From Bergeyella porcorum (GTDB lineage: Bacteria > Bacteroidota > Bacteroidia > Flavobacteriales > Weeksellaceae): 64,000 nucleotides of DNA. The translations under genes and the position numbers were made by a program. Location: NCBI RefSeq assembly GCF_042427575.1, contig NZ_JBHMFD010000001.1, positions 1 to 64,000 of the forward strand, in the 5' to 3' direction. Numbering within the stretch: the first letter of the stretch is position 1; the number at the start of each line of letters is the position of its first letter. Below are positions 30,336-38,986 of this stretch, piece after piece. The notes below the pieces were generated by a model that saw only the letters and a list, made by a program, of their open reading frames with translations, did not search any database and was not told the DNA's origin.

Positions 30336-32540
30336 ATGGATACTAAAAACACCGATTTATCGAAGGAGTTAAAGAAATACTTCGGGTTTTCAACATTCAA
30401 AGGGCAGCAGGAGCAAATCATTAAAACGCTGCTGAGTGGGAAAGATGTTTTTGTACTGATGCCAACAGGGGGCGGTAAGTCGCTCTGTTATCAGCTTCCG
30501 GCTTTAATGCTAGAGGGGACTGCCATAGTGGTTTCTCCTCTCATCGCTCTGATGAAAAATCAGGTAGATGCCGTGAATGGGCTTTCTTCTGATGAAGGTG
30601 TTGCCCACGTTCTCAATTCTTCCCTTAATAAAACGCAGACCAATCAGGTATTTAGTGATATTAAAAGTGGAAAGACCAAGTTACTATATGTAGCTCCAGA
30701 ATCCCTAATAAAAGAGGAATACCTAGAATTTTTACGAGAGGTGAAAATCTCTTTTGTTGCCATAGATGAAGCCCACTGTATTTCAGAATGGGGACATGAT
30801 TTCCGCCCAGAGTATAGAAACTTGAAACTCATCATAGATAAAATAGCAAAGGTGCCTGTAATAGCTCTTACGGCAACAGCAACGCCAAAGGTGCAAGATG
30901 ATATCCAAAAAACTTTGGGAATGAGCAGTGCTACGGTATTTAAGGAAAGCTTCAATCGCCCAAATCTCTATTACGAAGTTCGCCCTAAAGTGAATGTGGA
31001 TAAAGAAATCGTGAAGTTTATTCATAAAAATAAAGGGAAATCTGGGATTGTGTATTGTCTTAGCAGAAGAAAAGTGGAAGAGTTTGCACAGCTCCTTCAG
31101 GTGAATGGCATCAATGCTTTACCATATCACGCGGGATTAGACCAAAAAACAAGAGTAGCCAATCAGGATAAGTTTTTGATGGAAGAATGTGATGTAGTGG
31201 TGGCAACCATAGCCTTTGGGATGGGGATTGATAAGCCAGATGTTCGTTTTGTAATCCATTATGATATTCCAAAATCTTTGGAAAGCTACTATCAGGAGAC
31301 GGGTAGAGCTGGTAGAGATGGAGGTGAAGGCCATTGCTTGGCGTTTTATGACCCTAAGGATATTGAAAAACTGGAAAAATTCTTGGCACAGAAACCTGTT
31401 TCCGAAAGAGAAATAGGGCTTCAATTGCTGAACGAAGTGGTGGGCTATGCCGAAACTTCTATGAGCAGAAGACAATATATTCTTTATTATTTCGGTGAAC
31501 AGTTTGACCCTGTGAATGGTGCAGGGGCTAAAATGTGTGATAATTCTACCAATCCGCCAGTTTTAAAAGATGCTACCAAAGATCTGATGCAGGTGTTGGA
31601 GATGGTGAAGAAATTGGACCAAAAATTCCGAACCAAAGATTTAATCAATGTCTTGATGGGGAAAGAAAGTTCTGTTACCAAATCGTATCGTCTAGACACG
31701 CATAAATTATTTGGAATCGGTAAACACGAAACAGATAATTATTGGAAAACCATTATCCGACAAGCAACGGTGCAAAATTTCTTGCAAAAAGATATTGAAA
31801 CCTATGGTGTTTTAAAGATTTCTGAAAAAGGACAAAAAATGCTAGATGGCGAGATTAAAAACGCCTTTATGATAGCAGAAGACCGCCATTTTGATTTAGA
31901 ACAAATCAAATCCACATCAGATAAAGTAGAGATACAAGCAAGCAGTGGGCTAGACGAAAACCTATTTAACCAACTGAAAGAGTTGCGAAAAAAAGTGGCT
32001 AAAAAACACGGTATCCCACCTTATACGGTGTTTATGGACCCGAGTTTGGAGGATATGACCACGCAATATCCCATCACGGTAGAAGAGATTGCTAAAATCT
32101 ATGGTGTAGGCGAGGGAAAAGCTAAAAAATATGGAAAAGAATTTGCGGAATATATTGCGAAATATGTGGAGGAAAATGATATAGAACGAACCCAAGATAT
32201 GGTGCTGAAGCAAGTGGCTAATAAGTCTAGTCATAAGGTATTTATCATTCAGAATACAGATAAAAAGATAGATTTAGAAGATATTGCAAAGGCGAAAAAC
32301 CTTACGATGGATGAACTGCTGAAAGAGATGGAAAGTATTGTATATCAAGGGACTAAGCTGAATATAGATTATTACATAGATGCTAATATAGATGAAGATA
32401 TTGTAGAAGAGTTTATGGATTTTATGAAAGAAAGTGAAAGCGATAGTATGAAGGTCATTACGGCAGAGTTTGGAGATGATTTGAGTGATGAAGAACTGAG
32501 AATGCTTCGCATAAAATTCATTAGCGATGTTGCTAATTAA
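30336..32540 (+). CDS. recQ: ATP-dependent DNA helicase RecQ, zinc site degenerate
   Basis: 734 residues. A 3'-5' SF2 helicase for recombination and fork repair. Motifs in order: FKGQQEQII, Walker A PTGGGKS, DEAH, SATATP-type motif III (LTATATP), and motif VI QETGRAGRDG. The RQC domain follows, then an HRDC domain near 590-635 (YPITVEEIAKIYGVGEGKAK) and an acidic C-terminal tail. In the zinc-binding region only Cys401 remains (AKMCDNSTNPP) and Ser377 replaces the first Cys, so zinc is probably not bound. A -7 element TAACTTTG at 30284-30291 lies upstream. Confidence 0.96.
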   Translation: MDTKNTDLSKELKKYFGFSTFKGQQEQIIKTLLSGKDVFVLMPTGGGKSLCYQLPALMLEGTAIVVSPLIALMKNQVDAVNGLSSDEGVAHVLNSSLNKTQTNQVFSDIKSGKTKLLYVAPESLIKEEYLEFLREVKISFVAIDEAHCISEWGHDFRPEYRNLKLIIDKIAKVPVIALTATATPKVQDDIQKTLGMSSATVFKESFNRPNLYYEVRPKVNVDKEIVKFIHKNKGKSGIVYCLSRRKVEEFAQLLQVNGINALPYHAGLDQKTRVANQDKFLMEECDVVVATIAFGMGIDKPDVRFVIHYDIPKSLESYYQETGRAGRDGGEGHCLAFYDPKDIEKLEKFLAQKPVSEREIGLQLLNEVVGYAETSMSRRQYILYYFGEQFDPVNGAGAKMCDNSTNPPVLKDATKDLMQVLEMVKKLDQKFRTKDLINVLMGKESSVTKSYRLDTHKLFGIGKHETDNYWKTIIRQATVQNFLQKDIETYGVLKISEKGQKMLDGEIKNAFMIAEDRHFDLEQIKSTSDKVEIQASSGLDENLFNQLKELRKKVAKKHGIPPYTVFMDPSLEDMTTQYPITVEEIAKIYGVGEGKAKKYGKEFAEYIAKYVEENDIERTQDMVLKQVANKSSHKVFIIQNTDKKIDLEDIAKAKNLTMDELLKEMESIVYQGTKLNIDYYIDANIDEDIVEEFMDFMKESESDSMKVITAEFGDDLSDEELRMLRIKFISDVAN

Positions 32541-32588
32541 TTGGTACATAAGTAGTTTTTATTTTCTATAGGTCTTGAAGATAAGTTT

Positions 32589-32619
32589 TTGGGAAACCTT
32601 GTGAAAATTCATACTTTTG
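32589..32619 (+). promoter_or_regulatory. lpdA promoter
   Basis: TTG at 32589-32591 and TACTTTTG at 32612-32619, spaced 20 nt; matches the group consensus. The start codon is 68 bp further. Confidence 0.65.
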
Positions 32620-32687
32620 TGGGATTCAATTTTGAAAATCAACTTTTAATCATATCATAATTTTAAAAATTAAAATAAAAAATAAAA

Positions 32688-34091
32688 ATGAGTCAATTTG
32701 ATGTTACCGTTATCGGTTCTGGTCCTGGGGGCTATGTAGCGGCTATTAGAGCTGCACAATTGGGTTTTAAGACGGCTATTATAGAGAAGTACCCTACAAT
32801 GGGCGGTACTTGTCTCAATGTGGGATGTATCCCATCCAAGGCACTTTTGGATAGTTCAGAGCATTATCATAATGCGGTTCACAATTTTGAAAATCACGGA
32901 ATCAAAGTAGAAGCACCGGTTGCAGATATTGCAAGAATGGTGGAGCGAAAAAATGAAGTAGTAGAGCAGACTACCAAAGGTATCCAGTTTTTGATGGATA
33001 AAAACAAAATCACCGTTTTCCAAGGGGTAGGAAGCTTTGAAAGTGCTACTCAAGTGAAAGTAACCAAGGACGATGGTTCTTCGGAAGTTATTGAATCTAA
33101 ATATACCATCATTGCAACGGGATCTAAGCCATCAACTTTACCATTTATTGAAATCGATAAGAAAAGAATCATCACCTCTACAGAGGCGTTAAACTTAAAG
33201 GAAATCCCTAAGCACCTTATTGTTATCGGCGGAGGGGTTATCGGTTTAGAGCTCGGTTCGGTTTATTTAAGACTCGGTTCTAAGGTAACTGTGGTAGAGT
33301 ATATGGATAAGATAATCCCAGGGATGGATGGAGCATTGTCTAAGGAGCTTCAAAAAGTATTGAAGAAACAAGGGATGAAATTTGAGCTTTCTACTGCCGT
33401 TTCAGGTGTGAAGAATGAAGGGGAAAATGTGGTAGTTTCTGCTAAAAATAAAAAAGGTGAAGAGGTAAGCTTTGAAGGAGATTATGTTTTGGTATCAGTG
33501 GGTAGAAGACCTTATACCGATGGTTTAGGTCTAGAAAAAGCTGGGGTAGAGCTAGATGAACGCGGTAGAGTGAAGGTTAATGAGCATTTGCAAACCAATG
33601 TTTCTAATATCTACGCTATTGGAGATGTGGTGCAAGGGGCAATGTTGGCTCACAAGGCATCAGAGGAAGGTGTTTTGGTAGCAGAGCAGTTGGCAGGGCA
33701 GAAGCCTCATATCAATTACAATTTGATTCCAGGAGTGGTTTACACTTGGCCGGAAGTTGCTGGAGTAGGGAAAACAGAAGAGCAACTGAAAGCGGAAGGG
33801 GTAGCCATTAAGGTAGGAAACTTCCCAATGAGAGCTTTGGGAAGAAGCCGTGCTTCGGGCGATACCGATGGTTTTATCAAGATTATTGCCGATGAAAAAA
33901 CCGATGAAGTATTGGGCGTTCATATGATTGGAGCAAGAGCAGCAGATATGATTGCAGCAGCCGTTACAGCGATGGAATTCCGTGCCAGTGCGGAGGATAT
34001 TGCTAGAATGTCTCACGCCCATCCAACCTTTGCAGAAGCTATAAAAGAGGCGGCTTTAGATGCTACAGCTAAAATCGCTATTCATATGTAA
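32688..34091 (+). CDS. lpdA: Dihydrolipoyl dehydrogenase (E3)
   Basis: 467 residues, standard length. It reoxidises dihydrolipoyl groups of 2-oxoacid dehydrogenase complexes with NAD. FAD-binding GSGPGGYVAAIRAAQLG at the N-terminus, the redox-active disulfide in GGTCLNVGCIPSKALL (Cys-X4-Cys), the NAD-binding GGGVIGLELGSVYLRLG, the second FAD segment IYAIGDVVQGAMLAHKA, and the C-terminal active-site HAHPTFAEAIKEA are all intact. No E1 or E2 gene adjoins it, so it probably serves several complexes. Own promoter and terminator. Confidence 0.97.
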   Translation: MSQFDVTVIGSGPGGYVAAIRAAQLGFKTAIIEKYPTMGGTCLNVGCIPSKALLDSSEHYHNAVHNFENHGIKVEAPVADIARMVERKNEVVEQTTKGIQFLMDKNKITVFQGVGSFESATQVKVTKDDGSSEVIESKYTIIATGSKPSTLPFIEIDKKRIITSTEALNLKEIPKHLIVIGGGVIGLELGSVYLRLGSKVTVVEYMDKIIPGMDGALSKELQKVLKKQGMKFELSTAVSGVKNEGENVVVSAKNKKGEEVSFEGDYVLVSVGRRPYTDGLGLEKAGVELDERGRVKVNEHLQTNVSNIYAIGDVVQGAMLAHKASEEGVLVAEQLAGQKPHINYNLIPGVVYTWPEVAGVGKTEEQLKAEGVAIKVGNFPMRALGRSRASGDTDGFIKIIADEKTDEVLGVHMIGARAADMIAAAVTAMEFRASAEDIARMSHAHPTFAEAIKEAALDATAKIAIHM

Positions 34092-34114
34092 TCATAATTA
34101 ATTGAATTTATAAA

Positions 34115-34146
34115 GCGGTGTATCAAAACGGTACGCCGTTTTTTTT
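34115..34146 (+). terminator. lpdA terminator
   Basis: AAAACGG (34125-34131) and CCGTTTT (34136-34142) with the stable tetraloop TACG, running into eight Ts. An alternative stem CGGTGTA/TACGCCG overlaps it. Confidence 0.8.
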
Positions 34147-34270
34147 GTTATCTTGTGGCTGAGGCAAATCCATTGTAAACCCAGATTACGCAGTAGAAAT
34201 TCATTTTTATTGTAACAAAATCTTAAATAAGATGCATCTTTTATTTCGTCCTTACTGATAAAAGATCAGT

Positions 34271-34334
34271 TTCAATAGAGGGCGGGTTTTAACCCGGCTT
34301 TTGAGATGGTTTTCCTAAGAGGCTTTAGCCAAAT
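34271..34334 (+). repeat. REP-like hairpin repeat, copy 1
   Basis: 64 bp holding two short hairpins, GGGT-TTTA-ACCC (within GGGCGGGTTTTAACCCGGC) and GGCT-TT-AGCC, spaced by about 25 bp. A copy about 80-85 percent identical lies at 62452-62515. Weaker similarity extends upstream: CCCAGATTACGCAGTAGAAA (34180-34199) matches CCCAAGTTATGCAGTAGAAA (62303-62322). Intergenic in both places. Confidence 0.8.
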
Positions 34335-34391
34335 AAAAAAAATCTTGCTAGAATCAGCACTATTCCAAGCGGGAGGTACATTGTTTATTAC

Positions 34392-34419
34392 CTACAGCTT
34401 AAAACTTATAGCTTACAGC
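34392..34419 (+). repeat. Short 7-bp repeat array upstream of the XusA-like gene
   Basis: Four heptads in register: CTACAGC, TTAAAAC, TTATAGC, TTACAGC. Same period as the arrays at other gene junctions, but no inverted partner is evident here. Confidence 0.6.
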
Positions 34420-34450
34420 ATAGTTGGGGCTAAAATTGATATATTTCATA

Positions 34451-34511
34451 TTATTTAGAATAAATAAATTTAACTTTTATTTGTAATTGTTCTAAATAAA
34501 AGTTAAATTTG
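34451..34511 (+). promoter_or_regulatory. Promoter and Fur-like operator of the XusAB-type pair
   Basis: Promoter: TTG 34481-34483 and TAAATTTG 34504-34511, spaced 20 nt. Over it lie a perfect 17-bp inverted repeat with 11-nt spacer (34466-34482 and 34494-34510), a 7-3-7 palindrome TTATTTA-GAA-TAAATAA (34451-34467), and TTATTTAGAA (34451-34460) matched by TTCTAAATAA (34490-34499). The last two words look like half-sites of the Fur box I remember for Flavobacteriia. A repressor here would block both promoter elements. Confidence 0.65.
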
Positions 34512-34531
34512 CCCCCATCAAAAATAAGAGA

Positions 34532-36712
34532 ATGAAGCGATATATTTGTTTGATAGGTTTACTTTCTGCGATGTCTTATGCCCAAGACACGAAAGAGAAT
34601 CTAAAAACAAAGGATATAGAAGGTGTAACCCTGAGTAAAGCTCAGGCGATAAAGGCTGAAATAGAGCGGGAAGGCTATGCCGTGAATGTGGTGGAAACTA
34701 AGGAACTGGCACTTAGAAATTTGCAGACTAACGAGATTTTGGACAGAACTGCTGGGTTGAGAATAAGGCAAGATGGTGGTCTAGGCTCTCGGATTAATTT
34801 TAACCTCAATGGGATGACGGGGAATGCGGTAAGAGTGTTTATAGATGGTGTACCTGCAAGTAACTTTGGGCGTTCTTTTTCTCTGAGAAGTATTCCACCT
34901 GCGTTGATAGAGCGTATAGAAGTTTATAAAGGCGTAGTGCCAGGGCATCTTTCAGAGGATTCTTTGGGAGGTGCTATCAATATTATTCTGAAAAAGCAAA
35001 ATAAAGACCTCGTTAATACATCATATTCTTTTGGTTCGTTCAATACCCATCAGGTCAATGTGAATGCCTCTCATAGAACGGATAAGGGGCTTTTTGTGGA
35101 TATTTCAGGATTTTATAATTATAGTGATAATAGCTATGAGGTTTGGGGCGATCAGATTACCCATATAGATTATTTGGGAAAGCTTACCCGCGGGCACAAG
35201 GAAAAGCGTTTCAATGATGCGTTTCGCTCTTATGGTAGTAAGATAGAAGTGGGCTACACCGGAGTGAAATGGGCAGATAGATTTGCGATAGGTGGAGTGT
35301 TTTCAGATGACTATAAAGAAATACAGCACGGGGTAACAATGCAGAGGGTATTTGGAGATAGACACAGCCGAAGAAATGCCAATATGGCAACTTTGAGTTA
35401 TCGCAAAAATCATTTGTTTACCAGAGGGTTATCTTTAAAATTAGATGCCAATTATTCCCATCAAAAAAATCAAGCCATTGATTCTGTTGGTATTATGTAT
35501 GATTGGAGAGGACCAATTCTCTATCCAGATGGAACGCCCGTAAGATATTCTAGTGGAGCAGAACTAGGAAATAGAAAAACTGCAGAAATTAATACCAATA
35601 AATCAATAGCTGTAAGAGCTAATCTGGGGTATCAGATTACAGAAAACAATGCTTTGTATGTCAATTACCTTTTCAATAATTATGAAAGAGGAATTTCTGA
35701 TGAGTTTTTACCCTTAGCACAGCAAATGTTGCAGAATACTAGAGATTTGCAAAAAAACATTGCGACAGTGACATTTGAAAATTTAGCTTTCTCCAGAAGG
35801 TTAAGAACCAATGTGTTTTACAAATATTATCAGCAAAAAGTAACTTCCAATGAGCCTTATTTGCTCACAGCGACTCCCTCACCACAATATGATGTGAGAA
35901 GTACCTCCAAAGTTGAAAAATACAATGGTTTTGGAGGAACATTGTCTTATGCTTTGACCTCGAAACTCTATCTGATGACCTCTGCGGAACGAGCCATTCG
36001 CTTTCCAGATGAAAATGAAATCTTTGGTAATGTGGCATCATTGGTAAACCCTGCTAATGGATTGCGTCCAGAGGAAAGTTTTAATGCCAATCTGGGGGTT
36101 AATCTCACCAATCTTGATTTCGGAAAGCATAATCTAAAAGCTAATGTTTCTGTGTTTTACCGAGATACCAAAGGAATGATTCGTCAAGCGGAAACGCCAG
36201 GAAATACAGGAACAACCTACTATGAAAACTTGGAAGATGTATTGACTAAAGGGATTGATGCAGAGATTAGCTATACTTATAACAACCGGCTGAATCTGAT
36301 GCTAACGGCATCTAAATTTGATGTACTCTTTAATACGGAGTACAATAGCAAAGGGGAACGATATTTATATTACAGACAGCAGATTCGTAATGAGCCTTCC
36401 TTCAAATTTAATGCGGGCTTGTCCTATTATCTGAATGATGTTTTGATGAAAGACGCTAAAGCATCTTTTCACTATAATGTGCATTACATTAATGAATTTA
36501 AAAGAAACTGGTCTAATGTAGGGCTTACCAATTTGGAGATTATTCCAAGACAGTTTTCTAATGATGTCGGTTTTGTATTCACCTTTCCAAAACGAAAAGT
36601 AACCATAGGGGTAGATGCTAAAAATATTTTTAATCAGCAGTTGTTTGATAACTTCGGATTACAAAAACCCGGAAGAGCATTTTATGTAAAAATTACTTAT
36701 AACATCTTGTAA
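34532..36712 (+). CDS. TonB-dependent receptor, XusA-like
   Basis: 726 residues. Signal peptide (MKRYICLIGLLSAMSYAQ), then directly a plug domain with VETKELALRNLQTNEILDRTAGLRIRQ split across the TonB box region, LNGMTGNAVRVFIDGVPASN and IEVYKGVVPGHLSEDSLGGAIN. The barrel ends in a short terminal strand FYVKITYNIL. The next gene, 37 bp on, is a DUF4374 lipoprotein; in Bacteroides that pairing is XusA-XusB, which takes up iron bound to foreign siderophores. Iron-type control is supported by Fur-like half-sites over the promoter. Substrate is inference from context. Confidence 0.9.
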   Translation: MKRYICLIGLLSAMSYAQDTKENLKTKDIEGVTLSKAQAIKAEIEREGYAVNVVETKELALRNLQTNEILDRTAGLRIRQDGGLGSRINFNLNGMTGNAVRVFIDGVPASNFGRSFSLRSIPPALIERIEVYKGVVPGHLSEDSLGGAINIILKKQNKDLVNTSYSFGSFNTHQVNVNASHRTDKGLFVDISGFYNYSDNSYEVWGDQITHIDYLGKLTRGHKEKRFNDAFRSYGSKIEVGYTGVKWADRFAIGGVFSDDYKEIQHGVTMQRVFGDRHSRRNANMATLSYRKNHLFTRGLSLKLDANYSHQKNQAIDSVGIMYDWRGPILYPDGTPVRYSSGAELGNRKTAEINTNKSIAVRANLGYQITENNALYVNYLFNNYERGISDEFLPLAQQMLQNTRDLQKNIATVTFENLAFSRRLRTNVFYKYYQQKVTSNEPYLLTATPSPQYDVRSTSKVEKYNGFGGTLSYALTSKLYLMTSAERAIRFPDENEIFGNVASLVNPANGLRPEESFNANLGVNLTNLDFGKHNLKANVSVFYRDTKGMIRQAETPGNTGTTYYENLEDVLTKGIDAEISYTYNNRLNLMLTASKFDVLFNTEYNSKGERYLYYRQQIRNEPSFKFNAGLSYYLNDVLMKDAKASFHYNVHYINEFKRNWSNVGLTNLEIIPRQFSNDVGFVFTFPKRKVTIGVDAKNIFNQQLFDNFGLQKPGRAFYVKITYNIL

Positions 36713-36749
36713 AACCTTAATTAAAATAACCAATAAAAAAGTAAAAATT

Positions 36750-38069
36750 ATGAGTACGTTTAAAACAAAAACATTAGCCGTGCTAGGGGCAATGGCAATG
36801 GCGCTTACCTCTTGTGATAGAGGGACAGATGTTGTAGATTCAGGTGTAGATCCTACAGCTAATAAAGAATTTCAGTTGGCTTTTGCCAGTGGGTCGGGGT
36901 CTATCTCTGGAACTTACCTTCAAGGGGTATCAGATGTAAGCACAGGGACCATTTCTTTCGATGGTAAAGGGTCTCATATTAGCGAAGGGCGTACCTCTCG
37001 TATTTTCCCGTCTGCAGATGGTAAGTATGTGTATAGCCTTACCTACCAGCAAGGTACCGTAGATAAGTGGGAGTTCAAAGGTGGAAGCAGCTACACCAAG
37101 CTACAAACGATTGATGCTAAAGTAACACTGGGATACCAAGGAGTTAGATTTTACAAATTGAATGAAAACGAAGGTTCATTGCACTACATTGTGGGTAATC
37201 CTGTTTATGGAAATGATAGTAACCCAAGTACTTACAAATATCATACTATGAAATTGACTATTGGAATTTTAGATTTCAATACAATGTCAATGAAGAGTGG
37301 CTATGTCAAAGATTATGAGTTTCAACTACCAGGGAATTTAGCAGCAGAAGGTTACCACATCACCAGAATTGATTGCCCAGTATTGTCCAACGGGAAACTG
37401 TATTACGGAGCGGCATTGAGTAAATTTAACCCAACTACCAATCGTTCTGTAGAAGCAGATAAGGCTTTGACTTTGGTAGTAGATTATGCTAATTTGAGTA
37501 GCGTTTCAGCAGTAGAAACCACGCTGGCAACAGGTTCTACCAACGGATACAGAACGCCTACACAGCACGTGAATGAGAGAGGAGAAGTATATCAATTGGT
37601 GAATAGTCGTAGCGGAAAGACCTCTATTTTGAAGATGGTAAACGGGCAATATGATTCTACTTTTAAATTCAGCTTAGATGAAGCTCTTGGAAGACCAGGG
37701 AAAACCTCTAGTAATGGATTCTTCTATGCAGGCAATGGTATTGTTTATATGCCTTATGAGAAAAAACACTTGGCTCAGATTCAGATTGGGGTAGATCCTA
37801 GCGGAAATCCATCATACTCATCTGCGTGGGGAGTTGCAAGAATAGATTTGAATAGCAAAACTGTTGTAGATCTAGATGTACCAGACGGATTATGGCTTAC
37901 GCAATGGCAAAACTCTGTGGTGAGAAATGGTAAATTCTATATCGTTCTAGCACCAGTAGGGCAACAAGGGTATGTTTATACCTTCGATGTTAATTCTACC
38001 TCTCCTACAGGAACCAAAGGTGCTGCTACTGTATCTGGAGCCGACCAATACTTTATCGGTATCTATTAA
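36750..38069 (+). CDS. DUF4374 lipoprotein, XusB-like siderophore-binding protein
   Basis: 439 residues with a lipoprotein signal; the lipobox Cys is residue 22 (MALTSCDRG). The mature part is a beta-propeller-like repeat protein with the DUF4374 pattern: EGRTSRIFPSADGKYVYSL, a long middle with GYHITRIDCPVLSNGKLYYG, and VARIDLNSKTVVDLDVPDG near the end. In Bacteroides, XusB of this family is a surface lipoprotein that captures ferric enterobactin and cooperates with the TonB receptor encoded next to it. Same operon as the upstream receptor. The third Xus gene (PepSY membrane protein, XusC) is absent. Confidence 0.88.
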   Translation: MSTFKTKTLAVLGAMAMALTSCDRGTDVVDSGVDPTANKEFQLAFASGSGSISGTYLQGVSDVSTGTISFDGKGSHISEGRTSRIFPSADGKYVYSLTYQQGTVDKWEFKGGSSYTKLQTIDAKVTLGYQGVRFYKLNENEGSLHYIVGNPVYGNDSNPSTYKYHTMKLTIGILDFNTMSMKSGYVKDYEFQLPGNLAAEGYHITRIDCPVLSNGKLYYGAALSKFNPTTNRSVEADKALTLVVDYANLSSVSAVETTLATGSTNGYRTPTQHVNERGEVYQLVNSRSGKTSILKMVNGQYDSTFKFSLDEALGRPGKTSSNGFFYAGNGIVYMPYEKKHLAQIQIGVDPSGNPSYSSAWGVARIDLNSKTVVDLDVPDGLWLTQWQNSVVRNGKFYIVLAPVGQQGYVYTFDVNSTSPTGTKGAATVSGADQYFIGIY

Positions 38070-38108
38070 TATCTTAAATAAAATGAATCACCTAATGGAG
38101 ATTCATTA

Positions 38109-38140
38109 CAAGAAGTCGGGGGTTTTCCCGACTTCTTTTG
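38109..38140 (+). terminator. Terminator of the XusAB-type operon
   Basis: Perfect 11-bp stem AAGAAGTCGGG (38110-38120) and CCCGACTTCTT (38127-38137), 6-nt loop, then TTG after a short T-run. Confidence 0.85.
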
Positions 38141-38227
38141 TATTGTAGGGGATACTATGAAAAATCCAGTAGATTGTTTGATTCGCAATAAATAAGAAAT
38201 CTTTAAATTTGACACTTAAATCTACTT

Positions 38228-38977
38228 ATGCTGTTAAAGTCGTTAAAATACATCTTGATTGAAAGCCAAATTTTTGTATCGATGATGGCAACAGCTTTAT
38301 CTTTGTTTTTTCTATTGAATTTTAACGCATTAAATTATATAAAACTGGGGGTTATAGGTTTGCTGTATCTTAATGGATATCTCTATACTAAGTTTCAAAA
38401 TCATTCCAATTTATTTTATAAAATCATAACTTTTAATGTTATATCATTGGTTATCAGTGTTTTAATTATAACTTATTTGTTGTCCTCGTATTTTTTATTC
38501 TCATATTTCGTTATTATCCTATTAGGTGTTTTGTACAATTCCAAATTTCTTACGCATTATACGAGAAATATCCCGCTGATGAAGATTTTTTATGTTGGTT
38601 TTTGCTGGGCTCTCATCAATACTGGGTTGCTTCTAGAAACTTGGCATTGGCAAGTTTTTTTCATCACTTGGTGCTATATTTCGGCACTTATCATTCCGTT
38701 TGATATTCGGGATATACGCCACGATAGTATCTTGACTTTCCCGAGGTATTGTGGCATTTCTAAAAGTAAATTGTTAGCGTATAGTTTGCTTGCAATCAGT
38801 AATTTGTTGGTTTTGTTTGCTTTCAATTCTGTTGCTTTTTTCGCTTTTCAAATTGCCATTGTCATTGCTTTTCTGTTTATTTTTTATGCTCAGGAACATC
38901 GCAGCGATTGGTATTTTTCTCTCGGTGTGGAAAGTTGTGTAGGGCTACCTCTTTTATTTTTCGTTTTATTGAAGTAA
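38228..38977 (+). CDS. Membrane protein, UbiA prenyltransferase-like
   Basis: 249 residues with about eight hydrophobic helices. The pattern of paired helices and the loop PFDIRDIRHDS (about residues 156-166) resemble the second Asp-rich motif of UbiA-type prenyltransferases (DxxxD). The first motif is not convincing: the expected loop reads NGYLYTKFQNH. It could be a divergent or inactive UbiA relative. A TAAATTTG element at 38204-38211 lies 16 bp upstream. recF starts 9 bp downstream, so the two may be co-transcribed. Function unassigned. Confidence 0.7.
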   Translation: MLLKSLKYILIESQIFVSMMATALSLFFLLNFNALNYIKLGVIGLLYLNGYLYTKFQNHSNLFYKIITFNVISLVISVLIITYLLSSYFLFSYFVIILLGVLYNSKFLTHYTRNIPLMKIFYVGFCWALINTGLLLETWHWQVFFITWCYISALIIPFDIRDIRHDSILTFPRYCGISKSKLLAYSLLAISNLLVLFAFNSVAFFAFQIAIVIAFLFIFYAQEHRSDWYFSLGVESCVGLPLLFFVLLK

Positions 38978-38986
38978 TTTTGGCGT

